A stretch of DNA of 64,000 bases from an uncultured Litoreibacter sp. GTDB lineage: Bacteria > Pseudomonadota > Alphaproteobacteria > Rhodobacterales > Rhodobacteraceae. The number at the start of each line of letters is the position of its first letter. Position 1 is the first letter of the stretch. Below the pieces are notes generated by a model. It was given only the letters and a program-made list of their open reading frames with translations, had not been told where the DNA came from and did not search any database. The stretch lies in the NCBI RefSeq assembly GCF_947501785.1, contig NZ_CANMXB010000001.1, positions 2,670,501 through 2,734,500 on the forward strand, in the 5' to 3' direction. This document shows, one piece after another, positions 35,359-45,493 of this stretch. Position numbers and translations under genes: made by a program.

Positions 35359-37617
35359 CTATCCGACCTTACAAGCCGACATGACCGCCATGTTCAAAAT
35401 GTCGTTCGCCGTCGATGTGGTCGAACACAGCTGAATAGGTTCGTCCAAGCCGCTCAAGATCGGCCCGATCACCGTGGCGCCCCCCATCTCTTGCATCAGT
35501 TTGACCGAGATCGATGCCGAGTGCCGCGCCGGCACCACCAGAATATTCGCAGGCCCCGACAGTTTGCAGAACGGGTAATTCGCCAACACGTCCGGGTTCA
35601 ACGCAACGTCCACATTCATCTCCCCGTCGAATTCGAAATCGACGCCCATCTTCTCCAACACCGCCGGAGCCACGCCCATCTTCTCAGCCCGCTCTGAGAT
35701 CGGGTAGCCGAAGGTCGAGAAGCTGACAAACGCCACACGCGGGTCCAGCCCCAGCGACCGCGCCGTATGCGCCGCGCGCACCGCGATGTTAGCCAGGTCT
35801 TCCTCATCCGGCCATTCATGCACCAATGTGTCGGAGATCAGAACGATCCGCCCTTTGTGCAACAGCGCTGTCACGCCGACCGCGCCATCTTCCTCCGACA
35901 CATCCAAAACATGGTTCAGCAGGCCTAGGACATGCGCCGATTTCCGTGTCGCCCCAGTCACCAACCCGTCGCCATGCCCATGCGCCAACATCAGCGCCGA
36001 AAATACATGCCGGTCCCGCGCCGCCAAACGGTGCACGTCCTGGTGGTCGTACCCTTTGCGCTGCAGCCGCGCGTAGAGGAAATCTTTATAGGTCTCCAAA
36101 TGCTCAGAATTCCGCGCGTTCACGATGGTTAACTCGCGATAGGAATCCGCCAAACCGGCCTCGTCCAATTTCTCCCGAACATCGTCTTCGCGACCAACGA
36201 CCAAGGCCTCGCCAAACCCGGATCGCGCATATGCGACCGCAGCACGCAGCACGCGGTGGTCATCGCCCTCCGCAAAGATCATCCGCGCCTGCGTTTTTCG
36301 TGCCCGGTTGTGCAACCCGTCCAACATCGTTGCCGTCGGATCCATCCGCGCTCGCAACGCCGCCTCGTATTCGTCAAAATCAACAATCGGTTTGCGCGAC
36401 ACGGCAGTATCAATCCCAGCCTTCGCAACCGCTGGGGGGATCTTGTGGATCAACCGCGGGTCAAACGGCGTCGGGATAATATAGTCTCTACCAAAGGCCA
36501 ATTTGCGCCCATAGGCCATCGCAACCTCATCCGGCACATCCTCACGCGCCAGTTTCGCCAGTGCCTCAGCGCACGCAATCTTCATGGTGTCATTGATCGT
36601 CCGCGCCCTGATGTCCAACGCGCCACGGAACAAATACGGGAAGCACAAAACGTTGTTAATCTGGTTCGGATAGTCAGACCGACCCGTCGCCACGATCGCA
36701 TCAGGCCGCACCTCATGCGCATCCTCCGGCGTGATCTCCGGGTCGGGGTTCGCCATGGCAAAAATGACCGGGTTGTCAGCCATCGATTTGACCATGTCCT
36801 GCGTCACCGCGCCCTTGGCCGAGACGCCAAGAAAAACGTCCGCGCCCCGCATCGCGTCTTCCAAGGTCCGATCATCGGTCTTCGCCGCATGCGCCGATTT
36901 CCACTGGTTCATCCCCTCGGTCCGACCTTGGTAAATGACCCCCTTCGTGTCGCACGCGATGCAATTGTTGTGCTTGGCCCCCATCGCTTTGATCAGCTCG
37001 ACACATGCAATCCCAGCCGCGCCCGCGCCGTTCAGCACGATCTTCACATCTTCAATTTTCTTGCCCGTCAGATGCAACGCATTCAGCAGACCCGCCGCGC
37101 AAATTACCGCCGTGCCATGTTGGTCGTCATGGAAGACCGGAATATCCATTTCTTCCCGCAACCGTTGTTCAATGATGAAGCATTCCGGCGCTTTGATGTC
37201 TTCAAGGTTAATGCCCCCGAAACTCGGCCCCATTAACCTTACCGCGTTAATGAATTCATCCGCGTCTTCGGTATCCAATTCGATGTCGATGCTGTTTACA
37301 TCCGCGAAGCGCTTGAACAGAACAGACTTGCCCTCCATCACCGGCTTCGACGCCAGCGCCCCCAAATTCCCGAGCCCCAAAATCGCGGTCCCGTTCGAAA
37401 TCACCGCAACCATATTCCCCTTGGTCGTGTAGTCATACGCTGTGTCGGGGTTCTCCGCGATCACTTCCACGGGGACGGCGACGCCTGGCGAATAGGCCAA
37501 AGACAGGTCGCGTTGCGTTGCCATCGGGGTAGAGGCGTTGATCTCGATCTTGCCCGGCGTCGGGTCAAGGTGATAGCGCAGGGCTTCGTCGTCGGTGACT
37601 CGATTGTTCTTGGTCAT
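35359..37617 (-). CDS. maeB: NADP-dependent malic enzyme with phosphotransacetylase-like domain
   Basis: 752-residue hybrid. The N-terminal malic enzyme part (to about 430; SLAYSPGVAVPV, VFHDDQHGTAVI, LNGAGAAGIACVEL for NADP binding, AMANPDPEI) decarboxylates malate to pyruvate. The C-terminal part (about 430-752) is phosphate acetyl/butyryltransferase-like and usually regulatory (acetyl-CoA sensing). This is the standard MaeB architecture. I use ATG 37617 (MTKNNRVTDDEAL) with AGGA upstream. A 61-codon N-terminal extension is rejected because it would overlap the mutS promoter region and has no homologous look. Confidence 0.95.
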   Translation of the reverse strand: MTKNNRVTDDEALRYHLDPTPGKIEINASTPMATQRDLSLAYSPGVAVPVEVIAENPDTAYDYTTKGNMVAVISNGTAILGLGNLGALASKPVMEGKSVLFKRFADVNSIDIELDTEDADEFINAVRLMGPSFGGINLEDIKAPECFIIEQRLREEMDIPVFHDDQHGTAVICAAGLLNALHLTGKKIEDVKIVLNGAGAAGIACVELIKAMGAKHNNCIACDTKGVIYQGRTEGMNQWKSAHAAKTDDRTLEDAMRGADVFLGVSAKGAVTQDMVKSMADNPVIFAMANPDPEITPEDAHEVRPDAIVATGRSDYPNQINNVLCFPYLFRGALDIRARTINDTMKIACAEALAKLAREDVPDEVAMAYGRKLAFGRDYIIPTPFDPRLIHKIPPAVAKAGIDTAVSRKPIVDFDEYEAALRARMDPTATMLDGLHNRARKTQARMIFAEGDDHRVLRAAVAYARSGFGEALVVGREDDVREKLDEAGLADSYRELTIVNARNSEHLETYKDFLYARLQRKGYDHQDVHRLAARDRHVFSALMLAHGHGDGLVTGATRKSAHVLGLLNHVLDVSEEDGAVGVTALLHKGRIVLISDTLVHEWPDEEDLANIAVRAAHTARSLGLDPRVAFVSFSTFGYPISERAEKMGVAPAVLEKMGVDFEFDGEMNVDVALNPDVLANYPFCKLSGPANILVVPARHSASISVKLMQEMGGATVIGPILSGLDEPIQLCSTTSTANDILNMAVMSACKVG

Positions 37618-37744
37618 GGTTAATATTCCTGTTGGGCCAGCCAACAGTGTTACCCCTGCATCTGCCCTCAGACAACCAATTCGGACTTTCGTCCACCTCA
37701 TACGATTAGTAGAGTCGGGTGACGCACGAGATGGGGGAGTATTC

Positions 37745-40399
37745 GTGGCCACTGCAAACGCATCAGTCACGCCCATGATGGCGCAGTTTCTGGAGATCAA
37801 GGCCGACTATCCGGACGCCCTGCTGTTTTACCGCATGGGCGATTTCTACGAGATGTTCTTTGACGATGCTGTCGCCGCCGCGGAGGCCTTAGACATCGCG
37901 TTAACGAAACGTGGTAAACACCTCGGCCAAGACATCCCCATGTGCGGCGTCCCCGCCCACTCGTCTGAAAACTACCTGTTGTCCCTCATCCGCAAAGGCT
38001 TCCGCGTCGCCGTTTGCGAGCAGATGGAAAACCCGGCAGAGGCGAAGAAGCGCGGATCCAAATCTGTCGTCAAACGCGGCGTCGTCCGTTTGGTCACGCC
38101 TGGCACTCTGACCGAAGACACTTTGCTAGATGCCCGCCGAAACAATTTCCTCGCCGCCTATGCCGAGGTCCGCGGCGACTGCGCGCTCGCATGGGTCGAC
38201 ATTTCCACCGGTACTTTCCGCGTCACACCTTGCCCCCTGGTCCGGCTTGGCCCCGACCTTGCCCGCCTCGCGCCACGCGAATTGCTGTTAACGGAATCGA
38301 ACTTTAATAACCTTGATGAACAAATCACTGAGGCGGGAATCGCCGCGATCCCCCTTAGCGGCTCCAGCTTTGACAGCACCTCCGCCGAGAAGCGGCTGCT
38401 CGATTTCTTCGGCGTCAGATCCCTTGATGCGTTTGGCCAATTCACCCGCGCCGAGTTGTCCGCCATGGGCGCAATCTTCGACTATCTGGAGATCACCCAA
38501 AAAGGCCGTATGCCGCGCCTGAACCCGCCAATTCGGGAAGAGGCAAACCGCGTCATGCAGATCGACGCCGCCACGCGTCGCAATCTGGAACTCACCCATT
38601 CGCTCACCGGTGGGCGCGACGGATCGTTAATGTCGACCATCGACCGCACAATGACGGCAGCCGGCAGCCGCTTGCTGGATCGCCGGATTGCCAGCCCGTC
38701 AACCCATGCGCCAACACTGGACACGCGCCTCAGCGCGGTGGACTTCTTCTTTGAGATACCAAATGCCCGAACTGAAACGCAGGAGGCCCTGCGCAAAACG
38801 CCCGACATGGACCGCGCTTTGTCGCGCATCTCCCTTGATCGCGCGGGTCCGCGTGATCTGACTTCTATCCGAAATGCGCTTGAACAGTGTCTGTTTTTGC
38901 ATGAATTTCTTTCAAAATTCGATCTGCCAGATGCGATTGCTGATCGCATCACAGACCTGACTGGCCATGATCAACTTCTCGATCTTCTGGGCAGCGCATT
39001 GATCGCAGAACCGCCACTTCTTGCCAGAGACGGCGGTTTTGTGGACGCAGAGTATGACGAGGAACTGGACGAAGTTCGCAAGCTGCGCGACGAGGGGCGC
39101 AAAGTCATTGCCGAGATGCAGGCGGAGTATTCGGACCTGACAGGCATCACCGCACTGAAGATCAAACACAACAATGTGCTGGGTTATTTTATCGAGACGA
39201 CTGCTACTCACGCCGAAAAGATGCTGTCTGAACCGCTTTCGGAAAAATTCATCCACCGCCAGACAACCGCCAATCAGGTGCGCTTCACCACGGTCGAGCT
39301 GAGCGAGCTGGAAACGAAGATCCTGAACGCCGGTGGCCGCGCAATTGAGATAGAGAAGCGCATTTTCGAAGAATTGCGCCAAGCCGTTAACGAAGTCGCT
39401 CCGGCGTTAACCCAAGCGTCCGATGCGCTGTCACAGATTGACCTCGCTGCAGCGCTCGCCGATTTGGCAATCTCGGAAAACTGGACGAAGCCCATCATCG
39501 ACGACACGCGCGCCTTCGATGTGCGCGATGCAAGGCACCCGGTCGTCGAACGCGCACTCAAAGCGCAATCCGGCGCGCCGTTCATCGCCAATTCCTGCGA
39601 CCTGACCGCAGAAGACAAAAACGCCAACATTTGGTTGCTCACTGGTCCCAACATGGCGGGTAAGTCGACCTTCCTGCGCCAGAACGCAATTGTAGCACTT
39701 TTGGCCCAAATAGGGTCTTATGTGCCCGCCTCGTACGCTCATATCGGCATGGTCTCGCAACTGTTCAGCCGCGTCGGTGCATCTGATGATTTGGCGCGGG
39801 GTCGGTCCACATTCATGGTCGAAATGGTCGAAACCGCCGCCATCCTGAACCAGGCCGACGACCGCGCCTTGGTCATCCTCGATGAAATCGGCCGCGGGAC
39901 GGCGACCTATGACGGCCTGTCCATCGCCTGGGCCACGATGGAACATCTGCACGACGTAAACACCTGCCGCGCTTTGTTCGCGACGCATTATCACGAGCTA
40001 ACCGCGCTCGCCTCCAAGCTCGACGGCGTCGATTGCGCGACAGTCGCCGTTAAGGAATGGGAAGGCGACGTGATTTTCCTGCACGAGGTTCGCAAAGGCG
40101 CCGCTGACAGATCTTATGGCGTTCAGGTCGCTAAACTTGCAGGGCTTCCCGAAGCGGTCGTCGAACGCGCCAGAATTGTCCTCGATGTATTAGAGAAGGG
40201 CGAAAGGGAAGGGGCCGCGAACCCCAAAGCGCTGATCGACGATCTGCCGTTATTCTCGGCCACACCGGCACCCGCGCCGCAAAAAGAAAAGGCCTCGCAG
40301 GTTGATGCCCGCTTGGAAGAAATCCTCCCCGACGAGCTGACACCCCGCGAAGCCCTTCAGCTTCTGTATGAGTTGAAAGACTTAGCCCGGGGTGGATGA
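37745..40399 (+). CDS. mutS: DNA mismatch repair ATPase MutS
   Basis: 884-residue MutS. The mismatch-recognition domain has FYRMGDFYEMFFDD (Phe-X-Glu wedge) near residue 30. Connector, core and clamp domains follow, and the ATPase has Walker A LTGPNMAGKSTFLRQ (about 640) and Walker B LVILDEIGRGTATYDG, plus the C-terminal dimerisation tail. The start is GTG 37745 with GGGGGAG 6 bp upstream. An upstream TTG would add 50 residues that overlap maeB antisense. The last 18 bp overlap the end of convergent grpE. Confidence 0.97.
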   Translation: MATANASVTPMMAQFLEIKADYPDALLFYRMGDFYEMFFDDAVAAAEALDIALTKRGKHLGQDIPMCGVPAHSSENYLLSLIRKGFRVAVCEQMENPAEAKKRGSKSVVKRGVVRLVTPGTLTEDTLLDARRNNFLAAYAEVRGDCALAWVDISTGTFRVTPCPLVRLGPDLARLAPRELLLTESNFNNLDEQITEAGIAAIPLSGSSFDSTSAEKRLLDFFGVRSLDAFGQFTRAELSAMGAIFDYLEITQKGRMPRLNPPIREEANRVMQIDAATRRNLELTHSLTGGRDGSLMSTIDRTMTAAGSRLLDRRIASPSTHAPTLDTRLSAVDFFFEIPNARTETQEALRKTPDMDRALSRISLDRAGPRDLTSIRNALEQCLFLHEFLSKFDLPDAIADRITDLTGHDQLLDLLGSALIAEPPLLARDGGFVDAEYDEELDEVRKLRDEGRKVIAEMQAEYSDLTGITALKIKHNNVLGYFIETTATHAEKMLSEPLSEKFIHRQTTANQVRFTTVELSELETKILNAGGRAIEIEKRIFEELRQAVNEVAPALTQASDALSQIDLAAALADLAISENWTKPIIDDTRAFDVRDARHPVVERALKAQSGAPFIANSCDLTAEDKNANIWLLTGPNMAGKSTFLRQNAIVALLAQIGSYVPASYAHIGMVSQLFSRVGASDDLARGRSTFMVEMVETAAILNQADDRALVILDEIGRGTATYDGLSIAWATMEHLHDVNTCRALFATHYHELTALASKLDGVDCATVAVKEWEGDVIFLHEVRKGAADRSYGVQVAKLAGLPEAVVERARIVLDVLEKGEREGAANPKALIDDLPLFSATPAPAPQKEKASQVDARLEEILPDELTPREALQLLYELKDLARGG

Positions 40400-40936
40400 C
40401 ACCCCAACCTGCGCCGCGCGCAGCAGTCGGTCATGCAGCATAAACCCTTCGGTCATCACCTGAATGATGTCGCCCGCCTTGGTATCCGGCAAAGGCGCTT
40501 CGAACATCGCTTGGTGGAACTGCGGATCGAATTTATCGCCCACTTCAGGCACAATAGGGTCGATTCTGTGCTTTCCGAAGACCGAAATCAATTCGCGCAA
40601 AGTCAGCTCAACACCGTCAAACACACCCTTGGCGGCTTCGCGCTGCGCATCATCTGCTGAATCCAGCGCCCGCTTCAGATTGTCGTAAACCGGCATCAAA
40701 TCGCGCGCCAGTTTGGACCCGCCATATTGCTCCGCCTCCCGACGATCGCGTTCACCACGTTTGCGAATATTCTCAGCATCCGCCATCGCGCGCAGCAGGC
40801 GATCCTTCAGCTCTTTATTCTCGGCGCGCAGCTCTTCCAGCTCGTCCGCTTCTTCCGCAATAATATCGACCTCTTCTTCGGCATAGGCCTCCAAAGGGTC
40901 TTCCAGAAATTCTTCTTCGTCTCTCATGTCACTCAT
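40382..40936 (-). CDS. grpE: Nucleotide exchange factor GrpE
   Basis: 184-residue DnaK cofactor. It has an acidic N-terminus (EEFLEDPLEAYAEEEVDIIAEEADELEEL), a long coiled coil (to about 75), then the beta domain with YDNLKRALDSA and HQAMFEAPLPDTKAGDIIQVM and GFMLHDRLLRAAQVGVS. It releases ADP from DnaK. It sits 11 bp after hrcA, a standard pair, and overlaps the mutS 3' end by 18 bp tail to tail. Confidence 0.97.
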   Translation of the reverse strand: MSDMRDEEEFLEDPLEAYAEEEVDIIAEEADELEELRAENKELKDRLLRAMADAENIRKRGERDRREAEQYGGSKLARDLMPVYDNLKRALDSADDAQREAAKGVFDGVELTLRELISVFGKHRIDPIVPEVGDKFDPQFHQAMFEAPLPDTKAGDIIQVMTEGFMLHDRLLRAAQVGVSSTPG

Positions 40937-40947
40937 ATCTCAGGGCC

Positions 40948-42006
40948 TTACCCACCATCCGAAATCATCTTGCCGATCAGCTTTGCGGTGTAATCCACGA
41001 TTGGCACAATCCGCCCGTAGTTCAACCGAGTCGGGCCAATAACGCCGACCGCGCCGATCACCTTTCGATCAGCGTTCATATAGGGACTTACCACCAAAGA
41101 GGAACCCGAAAGTGAGAAGAGTTTGTTCTCTGAGCCAATAAAAATGCGGACACCTTCGCCGTCCTCGGCCAGTTCCAGAAATTCGGCGATGTCCCGCTTT
41201 CGCTCAAGGTCGTCAAACAGTGTGCGAATGCGGTCCAGACCTTCGCTGTCTTCTTCGCTCAAAAGGTTCGACCGGCCGCGCACAATCAGCCGTTCGTTGC
41301 TGTCGCCTTCGTTTTCCCAAACGGCCAGCCCCGCTTCGACCATATTCGAAGCCAATGTATCCAGCTCCTGCCGTCGCAGCTTAATCTCTGCCGTAATCCG
41401 CGCCTGCAGCTCGGAAATGGTTAACCCTGCCGCCATCGCGTTAAGGAAGTTCGCGGCCTCCCGCATGGAAGACGGTGTTTGCCCCAAAGGCGGGGTGAAC
41501 ACCCGGTTTTCGACGTGCCCATCGGCAAAAACCAGCACAACCAAGGCGCGATCAGGCGCAAGGCTGACAAATTCGACATGCTTGATTGGCGCCTCGTGTT
41601 TCGGCGCCAGAACAAGGCTTGCGCCCTGAGTTAGACCCGATAACGCGGACCCAACATGGTCCAACATCGCCCCGACATCCGGCTGACTTCCACCCACGGT
41701 CGATTCAATCTTTGACCGATCCGCATCGTTCAGATCACTGACCTCAAGCATCCCGTCCACAAACATCCGAAGACCCTGCTCCGTGGGAATACGCCCCGCG
41801 GACACATGCGGGCTGCCCAGCAGCCCCATAAATTCCAGATCCTGCATCACGTTGCGAATGGTGGCCGCGCTGACCTTTTCGTTCATCTCGCGCGTCAATG
41901 ACCGCGATCCAACGGGGGACCCTGACACCAGATACCCCTCCACAATGCGCTGAAACACCTCGCGCGAGCGGTCGGTCATCTCGTTCAACAGGTTGGCATT
42001 GTCCAT
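40948..42006 (-). CDS. hrcA: Heat-inducible transcription repressor HrcA
   Basis: 352-residue repressor that binds the CIRCE inverted repeat and releases it on heat shock. The winged HTH is at the N-terminus (DRSREVFQRIVEGYLVSGSPVGSRSL and SAATIRNVMQDLEFMGLL), with a GAF-like dimer domain and a C-terminal IGPTRLNYGRIVPIV block. I set the start at ATG 42006 because an ATG at 42036 would fall inside the -10 of a likely RpoH promoter. No CIRCE is visible near dnaK, grpE or hrcA, so its target (usually groESL) must be elsewhere. Confidence 0.95.
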   Translation of the reverse strand: MDNANLLNEMTDRSREVFQRIVEGYLVSGSPVGSRSLTREMNEKVSAATIRNVMQDLEFMGLLGSPHVSAGRIPTEQGLRMFVDGMLEVSDLNDADRSKIESTVGGSQPDVGAMLDHVGSALSGLTQGASLVLAPKHEAPIKHVEFVSLAPDRALVVLVFADGHVENRVFTPPLGQTPSSMREAANFLNAMAAGLTISELQARITAEIKLRRQELDTLASNMVEAGLAVWENEGDSNERLIVRGRSNLLSEEDSEGLDRIRTLFDDLERKRDIAEFLELAEDGEGVRIFIGSENKLFSLSGSSLVVSPYMNADRKVIGAVGVIGPTRLNYGRIVPIVDYTAKLIGKMISDGG

Positions 42007-42033
42007 CACATCAGGCCCGATTCCAGCGACACA

Positions 42034-42065
42034 CAAACCTAAGAGACGTCAAACCTGCTTGCAAC
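42034..42065 (-). promoter_or_regulatory. Putative RpoH-type promoter of hrcA-grpE
   Basis: On the minus strand GTTG (42065-42062), 18 bp, then CTTAGGTTTG (42043-42034). Against CTTG-N17/18-CYTATNTNNG this has two mismatches, at the first base of the -35 and one -10 base. Transcription would begin about 20 bp before the ATG at 42006. Confidence 0.4.
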
Positions 42066-42117
42066 CCAAACGGGCGCGGGCGTAAAGCTGGCGCAACCCA
42101 TTTTGACAGGAGTTCCC

Positions 42118-42828
42118 ATGAGACCCTCAGGCCGTGCCCTCGACGCGATGCGTGACATCACCATTGAAACCAATGTGACGAAATACGCGGAAGGCTCCTG
42201 CATGATCAAATGCGGTGAAACCCACGTGCTGTGCACCGCCACGGTCGAAGACCGCGTGCCGCCGTTTCTGCGCAATTCCGGTCTTGGTTGGGTCACCGCC
42301 GAATACGGCATGCTGCCCCGTGCGACCCACACCCGGATGCGCCGCGAGGCCAAGAACGGCCAGTCCGGTCGCACGCAAGAAATTCAACGCCTCATCGGTC
42401 GGTCGCTTCGTGCGGGCGTTGACCGTGTTGCGATGGGCGAACGTCAGATCAGCATCGACTGCGATGTGATCCAAGCCGATGGCGGAACGCGCTGTGCATC
42501 TATTACCGGCGGTTGGGTCGCGCTGCGATTGGCCGTGAACGCGCTGATGAAAGCGGGCGACATCAAGGACGATCCGCTGACCGATCACGTCGCTGCCGTC
42601 AGCTGTGGCATCTATGCGGGCCAGCCCGTGCTGGACCTTGATTACATCGAAGACAGCGACGCCGGCACCGACGCTAACTTCGTCATGACCGGCAAGGGCG
42701 GTCTGGTCGAAATCCAAGGTTCCGCCGAGGGCGCGACCTTCTCCCGCGATGAATTCAACACGCTGATGGACCTCGCCGAAAAGGGCGTGGCCGAGCTGGT
42801 CGCGGCGCAGAAAGCGGCCACCACCTGA
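42118..42828 (+). CDS. rph: Ribonuclease PH
   Basis: 236-residue phosphorolytic 3'-5' exoribonuclease that trims tRNA 3' ends. Family blocks are [14 protein letters not shown] at the N-terminus, [46 protein letters not shown] and the [12 protein letters not shown] catalytic region. AGGAG precedes the ATG at 42118. Its stop overlaps the rdgB start by 1 bp, so the two nucleotide-metabolism genes are coupled. It is divergent from hrcA. Confidence 0.97.
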   Translation: MRPSGRALDAMRDITIETNVTKYAEGSCMIKCGETHVLCTATVEDRVPPFLRNSGLGWVTAEYGMLPRATHTRMRREAKNGQSGRTQEIQRLIGRSLRAGVDRVAMGERQISIDCDVIQADGGTRCASITGGWVALRLAVNALMKAGDIKDDPLTDHVAAVSCGIYAGQPVLDLDYIEDSDAGTDANFVMTGKGGLVEIQGSAEGATFSRDEFNTLMDLAEKGVAELVAAQKAATT

Positions 42829-43436
42829 TGCGCAAGTTCACCGGTGATACCCTACTCATTGCCACGCATAACGCGGGCAAACTTGAAGAGATGGTGCATC
42901 TTTTCAAACCCTTGGGCATCACGGTGACAGGTGCTGCGGATCGCAACCTGCCCGAACCGGAGGAGACGGAAACCACCTTCGTCGGCAACGCCCGGATCAA
43001 AGCGCATGCCGCGGCAAAGGCCACCGGCCTGCCCGCCTTGTCCGACGATAGCGGCATCGAGGTCGACGCCTTGAGCGGCGCGCCCGGGGTCTACACCGCC
43101 GATTGGGCGGAGACAGAAAATGGCCGCGACTTTGTCATGGCCATGACCCGCACGCATAACGAATTGGAAGCCGTAAACGCGCCGCATCCCCGCACCGCGC
43201 GGTTCAAAGCCACTCTCGTTCTGGCGTGGCCGGACGGGCATGACGAGGTGTTCGAAGGCAAGGTCGAAGGCACACTTGTTTGGCCCATGCGCGGTACAGA
43301 CGGTCACGGCTACGACCCAATGTTCCAGCCCAAAGGCTACGACATCACTTTCGGCGAAATGGATTGGGAAGAGAAAAACCGTATCTCCCACCGCGCCGAT
43401 GCCTTCGCAAAACTGGTCGCGGCATTTGACCGCTGA
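42828..43436 (+). CDS. rdgB: XTP/dITP diphosphatase (RdgB/HAM1)
   Basis: 202-residue house-cleaning enzyme that hydrolyses dITP, XTP and related non-canonical nucleotides. It has the N-terminal [12 protein letters not shown] (phosphate-binding), [26 protein letters not shown] (catalytic Asp) and [17 protein letters not shown] blocks, and ends in [11 protein letters not shown]. Starts at the rph stop and overlaps the hemW start by 11 bp. Confidence 0.96.
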   Translation: MRKFTGDTLLIATHNAGKLEEMVHLFKPLGITVTGAADRNLPEPEETETTFVGNARIKAHAAAKATGLPALSDDSGIEVDALSGAPGVYTADWAETENGRDFVMAMTRTHNELEAVNAPHPRTARFKATLVLAWPDGHDEVFEGKVEGTLVWPMRGTDGHGYDPMFQPKGYDITFGEMDWEEKNRISHRADAFAKLVAAFDR

Positions 43437-44583
43437 ACCATGGCGGGTAGGGGGCTTCGGCCTCTATATTCACTGGCCGTTTTGCCAGGCCAAATGCCCC
43501 TACTGCGACTTCAACAGCCATGTCGTGAAGTCCATTGATCAGGACCGGTGGGCCCGCGCCTACCTGTCCGAGTTGGATCGCGTCGCCGCAGATACCTCTG
43601 ACCGAATCCTCGGCACGGTTTTCTTCGGCGGCGGCACGCCCAGTTTGATGGACCCCAAAATTGTCGACCAAATCATGAACCGCATCCGCGCCAACTGGAG
43701 CCTCGCCAATGATTTCGAGGCGACGATGGAGGCCAACCCGTCCTCGGTCGAAGCCTCCCGCTTCCAAGCCTACCGCGCCGCCGGGGTCGACCGTGTTTCG
43801 CTGGGAATTCAGGCGCTGAACGATGCGGATCTAAAAGCCCTTGGCCGCCTTCATTCCGCAGATGAAGCCAAAGCCGCCTTGGACATCGCCGGATCGACAT
43901 TTGACCGCGTCAGTTTCGATCTGATCTACGCCCGCCAAAGCCAATCTCTGTCAGATTGGGAGGTAGAGTTAACCAAGGCGCTATCTTACGGCACCACTCA
44001 CATGTCGCTTTACCAATTAACCATCGAAGACGGCACTGCCTTCGGCGAACGCTTCAAGGCGGGCAAACTACGCGATTTGCCTGATGATGACCTTGCCGCT
44101 GATATGTTCGAACTAACCCAAACCATGATGAACGACGCAGGAATGCCTGCCTACGAGGTGTCTAACCACGCGAAACCGGGGCAGGAGTCCCGGCACAACC
44201 TGATCTATTGGCGCGGAGGCGACTACCTGGGCATCGGCCCGGGCGCGCATGGTCGGATCACCGACAATGGGACGCGCTACGGGACAGAGACGCCGCTGGC
44301 ACCGTCTGTTTGGTTAACGGCGGTCGAAGACAGCGGATCAGGGCAGTCCGTCAAAACGCCAATCACCCCCGACGAGGCCGAGACGGAATACGTCATGATG
44401 TCCCTCAGAACCTCAGAAGGGACTGATCTGGCGCGTCTTTCGCCCGCGCTGATCGAATCAATCTCTTTTAAAATCAATAACTTAAAAGATGCTGGCTTGA
44501 TCATACAAACAGACACTCACATCTCAGTCCCCGCCGAAAAGCGGGTTCTTCTCAACGCGATCCTGAAAGAGCTGTTGACCTAA
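43426..44583 (+). CDS. hemW: Heme chaperone HemW (radical SAM)
   Basis: 385-residue radical SAM protein formerly called oxygen-independent coproporphyrinogen III oxidase-like; HemW is regarded as a heme chaperone. The Fe-S motif [13 protein letters not shown] (CxxxCxxC, residues 20-32) is followed by [21 protein letters not shown] and the C-terminal GIGPGAHGR and [10 protein letters not shown] blocks. The best start is TTG 43426, 11 bp inside rdgB, giving [19 protein letters not shown]; no ATG fits. Its stop overlaps the parB stop (convergent). Confidence 0.92.
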   Translation: MTAEPWRVGGFGLYIHWPFCQAKCPYCDFNSHVVKSIDQDRWARAYLSELDRVAADTSDRILGTVFFGGGTPSLMDPKIVDQIMNRIRANWSLANDFEATMEANPSSVEASRFQAYRAAGVDRVSLGIQALNDADLKALGRLHSADEAKAALDIAGSTFDRVSFDLIYARQSQSLSDWEVELTKALSYGTTHMSLYQLTIEDGTAFGERFKAGKLRDLPDDDLAADMFELTQTMMNDAGMPAYEVSNHAKPGQESRHNLIYWRGGDYLGIGPGAHGRITDNGTRYGTETPLAPSVWLTAVEDSGSGQSVKTPITPDEAETEYVMMSLRTSEGTDLARLSPALIESISFKINNLKDAGLIIQTDTHISVPAEKRVLLNAILKELLT

Positions 44584-45479
44584 CCGGTTCTGGTCGCCGA
44601 CAGCTTGCGGCAAATCTCATCCAATTGCTCAAAGGACTTATAACCCACCGAGATCGTGCCTTTCTCGCCCCCTGCGGCGTGGTCAATGGACACTTTCATC
44701 CCCAAGGCGGCCGCCAAGTCCTGCTCCAACGCACGCGTGTCGGCATCTTTCTCTGCCGGGCCACCAGAAACAGGCTTTTGCGCCGGTTTAGAGCCGCTTT
44801 TGGCCAATTTCTCGGTCTCACGAACCGACAATCCTTTTGCAATAACGACCCTCGCGAGAGAAGTCGGATCATCCGCTGTAATCAAGGCCCGCGCATGACC
44901 GGCAGACAGCTTGTCTTCCCGCAGCCATCCCAGCACGTCATCTGGCAAGTTGAGCAGCCGCATTAAGTTGGCAATGTGGCTCCGGCTCTTCCCCAAAGCC
45001 GTCGAAAGCTGTTCCTGCGTGTGGCCGTATTGCTCCTGGAGGCTGCGATAACCCATCGCTTCTTCCACCGCATTCAGATCAGCACGCTGGATGTTCTCAA
45101 TGATTGCGATCTCAAGAACTTCCTGGTCGCTGAATTCGCGGATAACAACTGGCACCTCATGCAGCCGCGCCATCTGCGCGGCACGCCAGCGTCGTTCGCC
45201 CGCAACAATTTGAAAAGACCCATGAAATTCTGGATCGGCCCTGACGATCAATGGTTGGATTATGCCTTTCTCAGCAATCGAGGCGGACAGATCCTTCAGG
45301 TCAGCGTCGTTGAAATCTTTCCGCGGCTGTTTGGAATTCGCCCGGATCTTGTCAATGCGCATTGACTGCGCACCGGCACCACCCGCTTCAGATGCCGGAG
45401 CGGAGGTATCAAGGTCGACATCCGCCATCAAAGCGGACAGCCCTCGGCCCAACCCGCGCTTTTCCTTCTTATCTGCCAT
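44580..45479 (-). CDS. parB: Chromosome partitioning protein ParB
   Basis: 299-residue CTP-dependent DNA clamp that loads at parS and segregates the origin region with ParA. The N-terminal domain has the GERRWRAAQMARL box (about 95) and ENIQRADLNAVEEA. The central HTH is STALGKSRSHIANLMRLLNLP (about 165-185), and the C-terminal dimerisation domain has GTISVGYKSFEQLDEICRKL. Two parS sites lie 1.4 and 3.3 kb upstream of its start. parA precedes it by 14 bp. Confidence 0.98.
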   Translation of the reverse strand: MADKKEKRGLGRGLSALMADVDLDTSAPASEAGGAGAQSMRIDKIRANSKQPRKDFNDADLKDLSASIAEKGIIQPLIVRADPEFHGSFQIVAGERRWRAAQMARLHEVPVVIREFSDQEVLEIAIIENIQRADLNAVEEAMGYRSLQEQYGHTQEQLSTALGKSRSHIANLMRLLNLPDDVLGWLREDKLSAGHARALITADDPTSLARVVIAKGLSVRETEKLAKSGSKPAQKPVSGGPAEKDADTRALEQDLAAALGMKVSIDHAAGGEKGTISVGYKSFEQLDEICRKLSATRTG

Positions 45480-45493
45480 GAACCAGGCCTCCT

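Noticed and set aside
36256-37236. 326-residue open frame on the plus strand
   Set aside because: Antisense to maeB; Arg/His-rich reverse-frame composition and no motif.
37595-37744. 50-codon N-terminal extension of mutS
   Set aside because: It overlaps the start of maeB on the other strand, while GTG 37745 has a strong Shine-Dalgarno and gives the usual MutS N-terminus.
32100-42060. CIRCE operator near dnaK, grpE or hrcA
   Set aside because: I looked for TTAGCACTC-N9-GAGTGCTAA in the dnaK, hrcA and rph leaders and saw no match.
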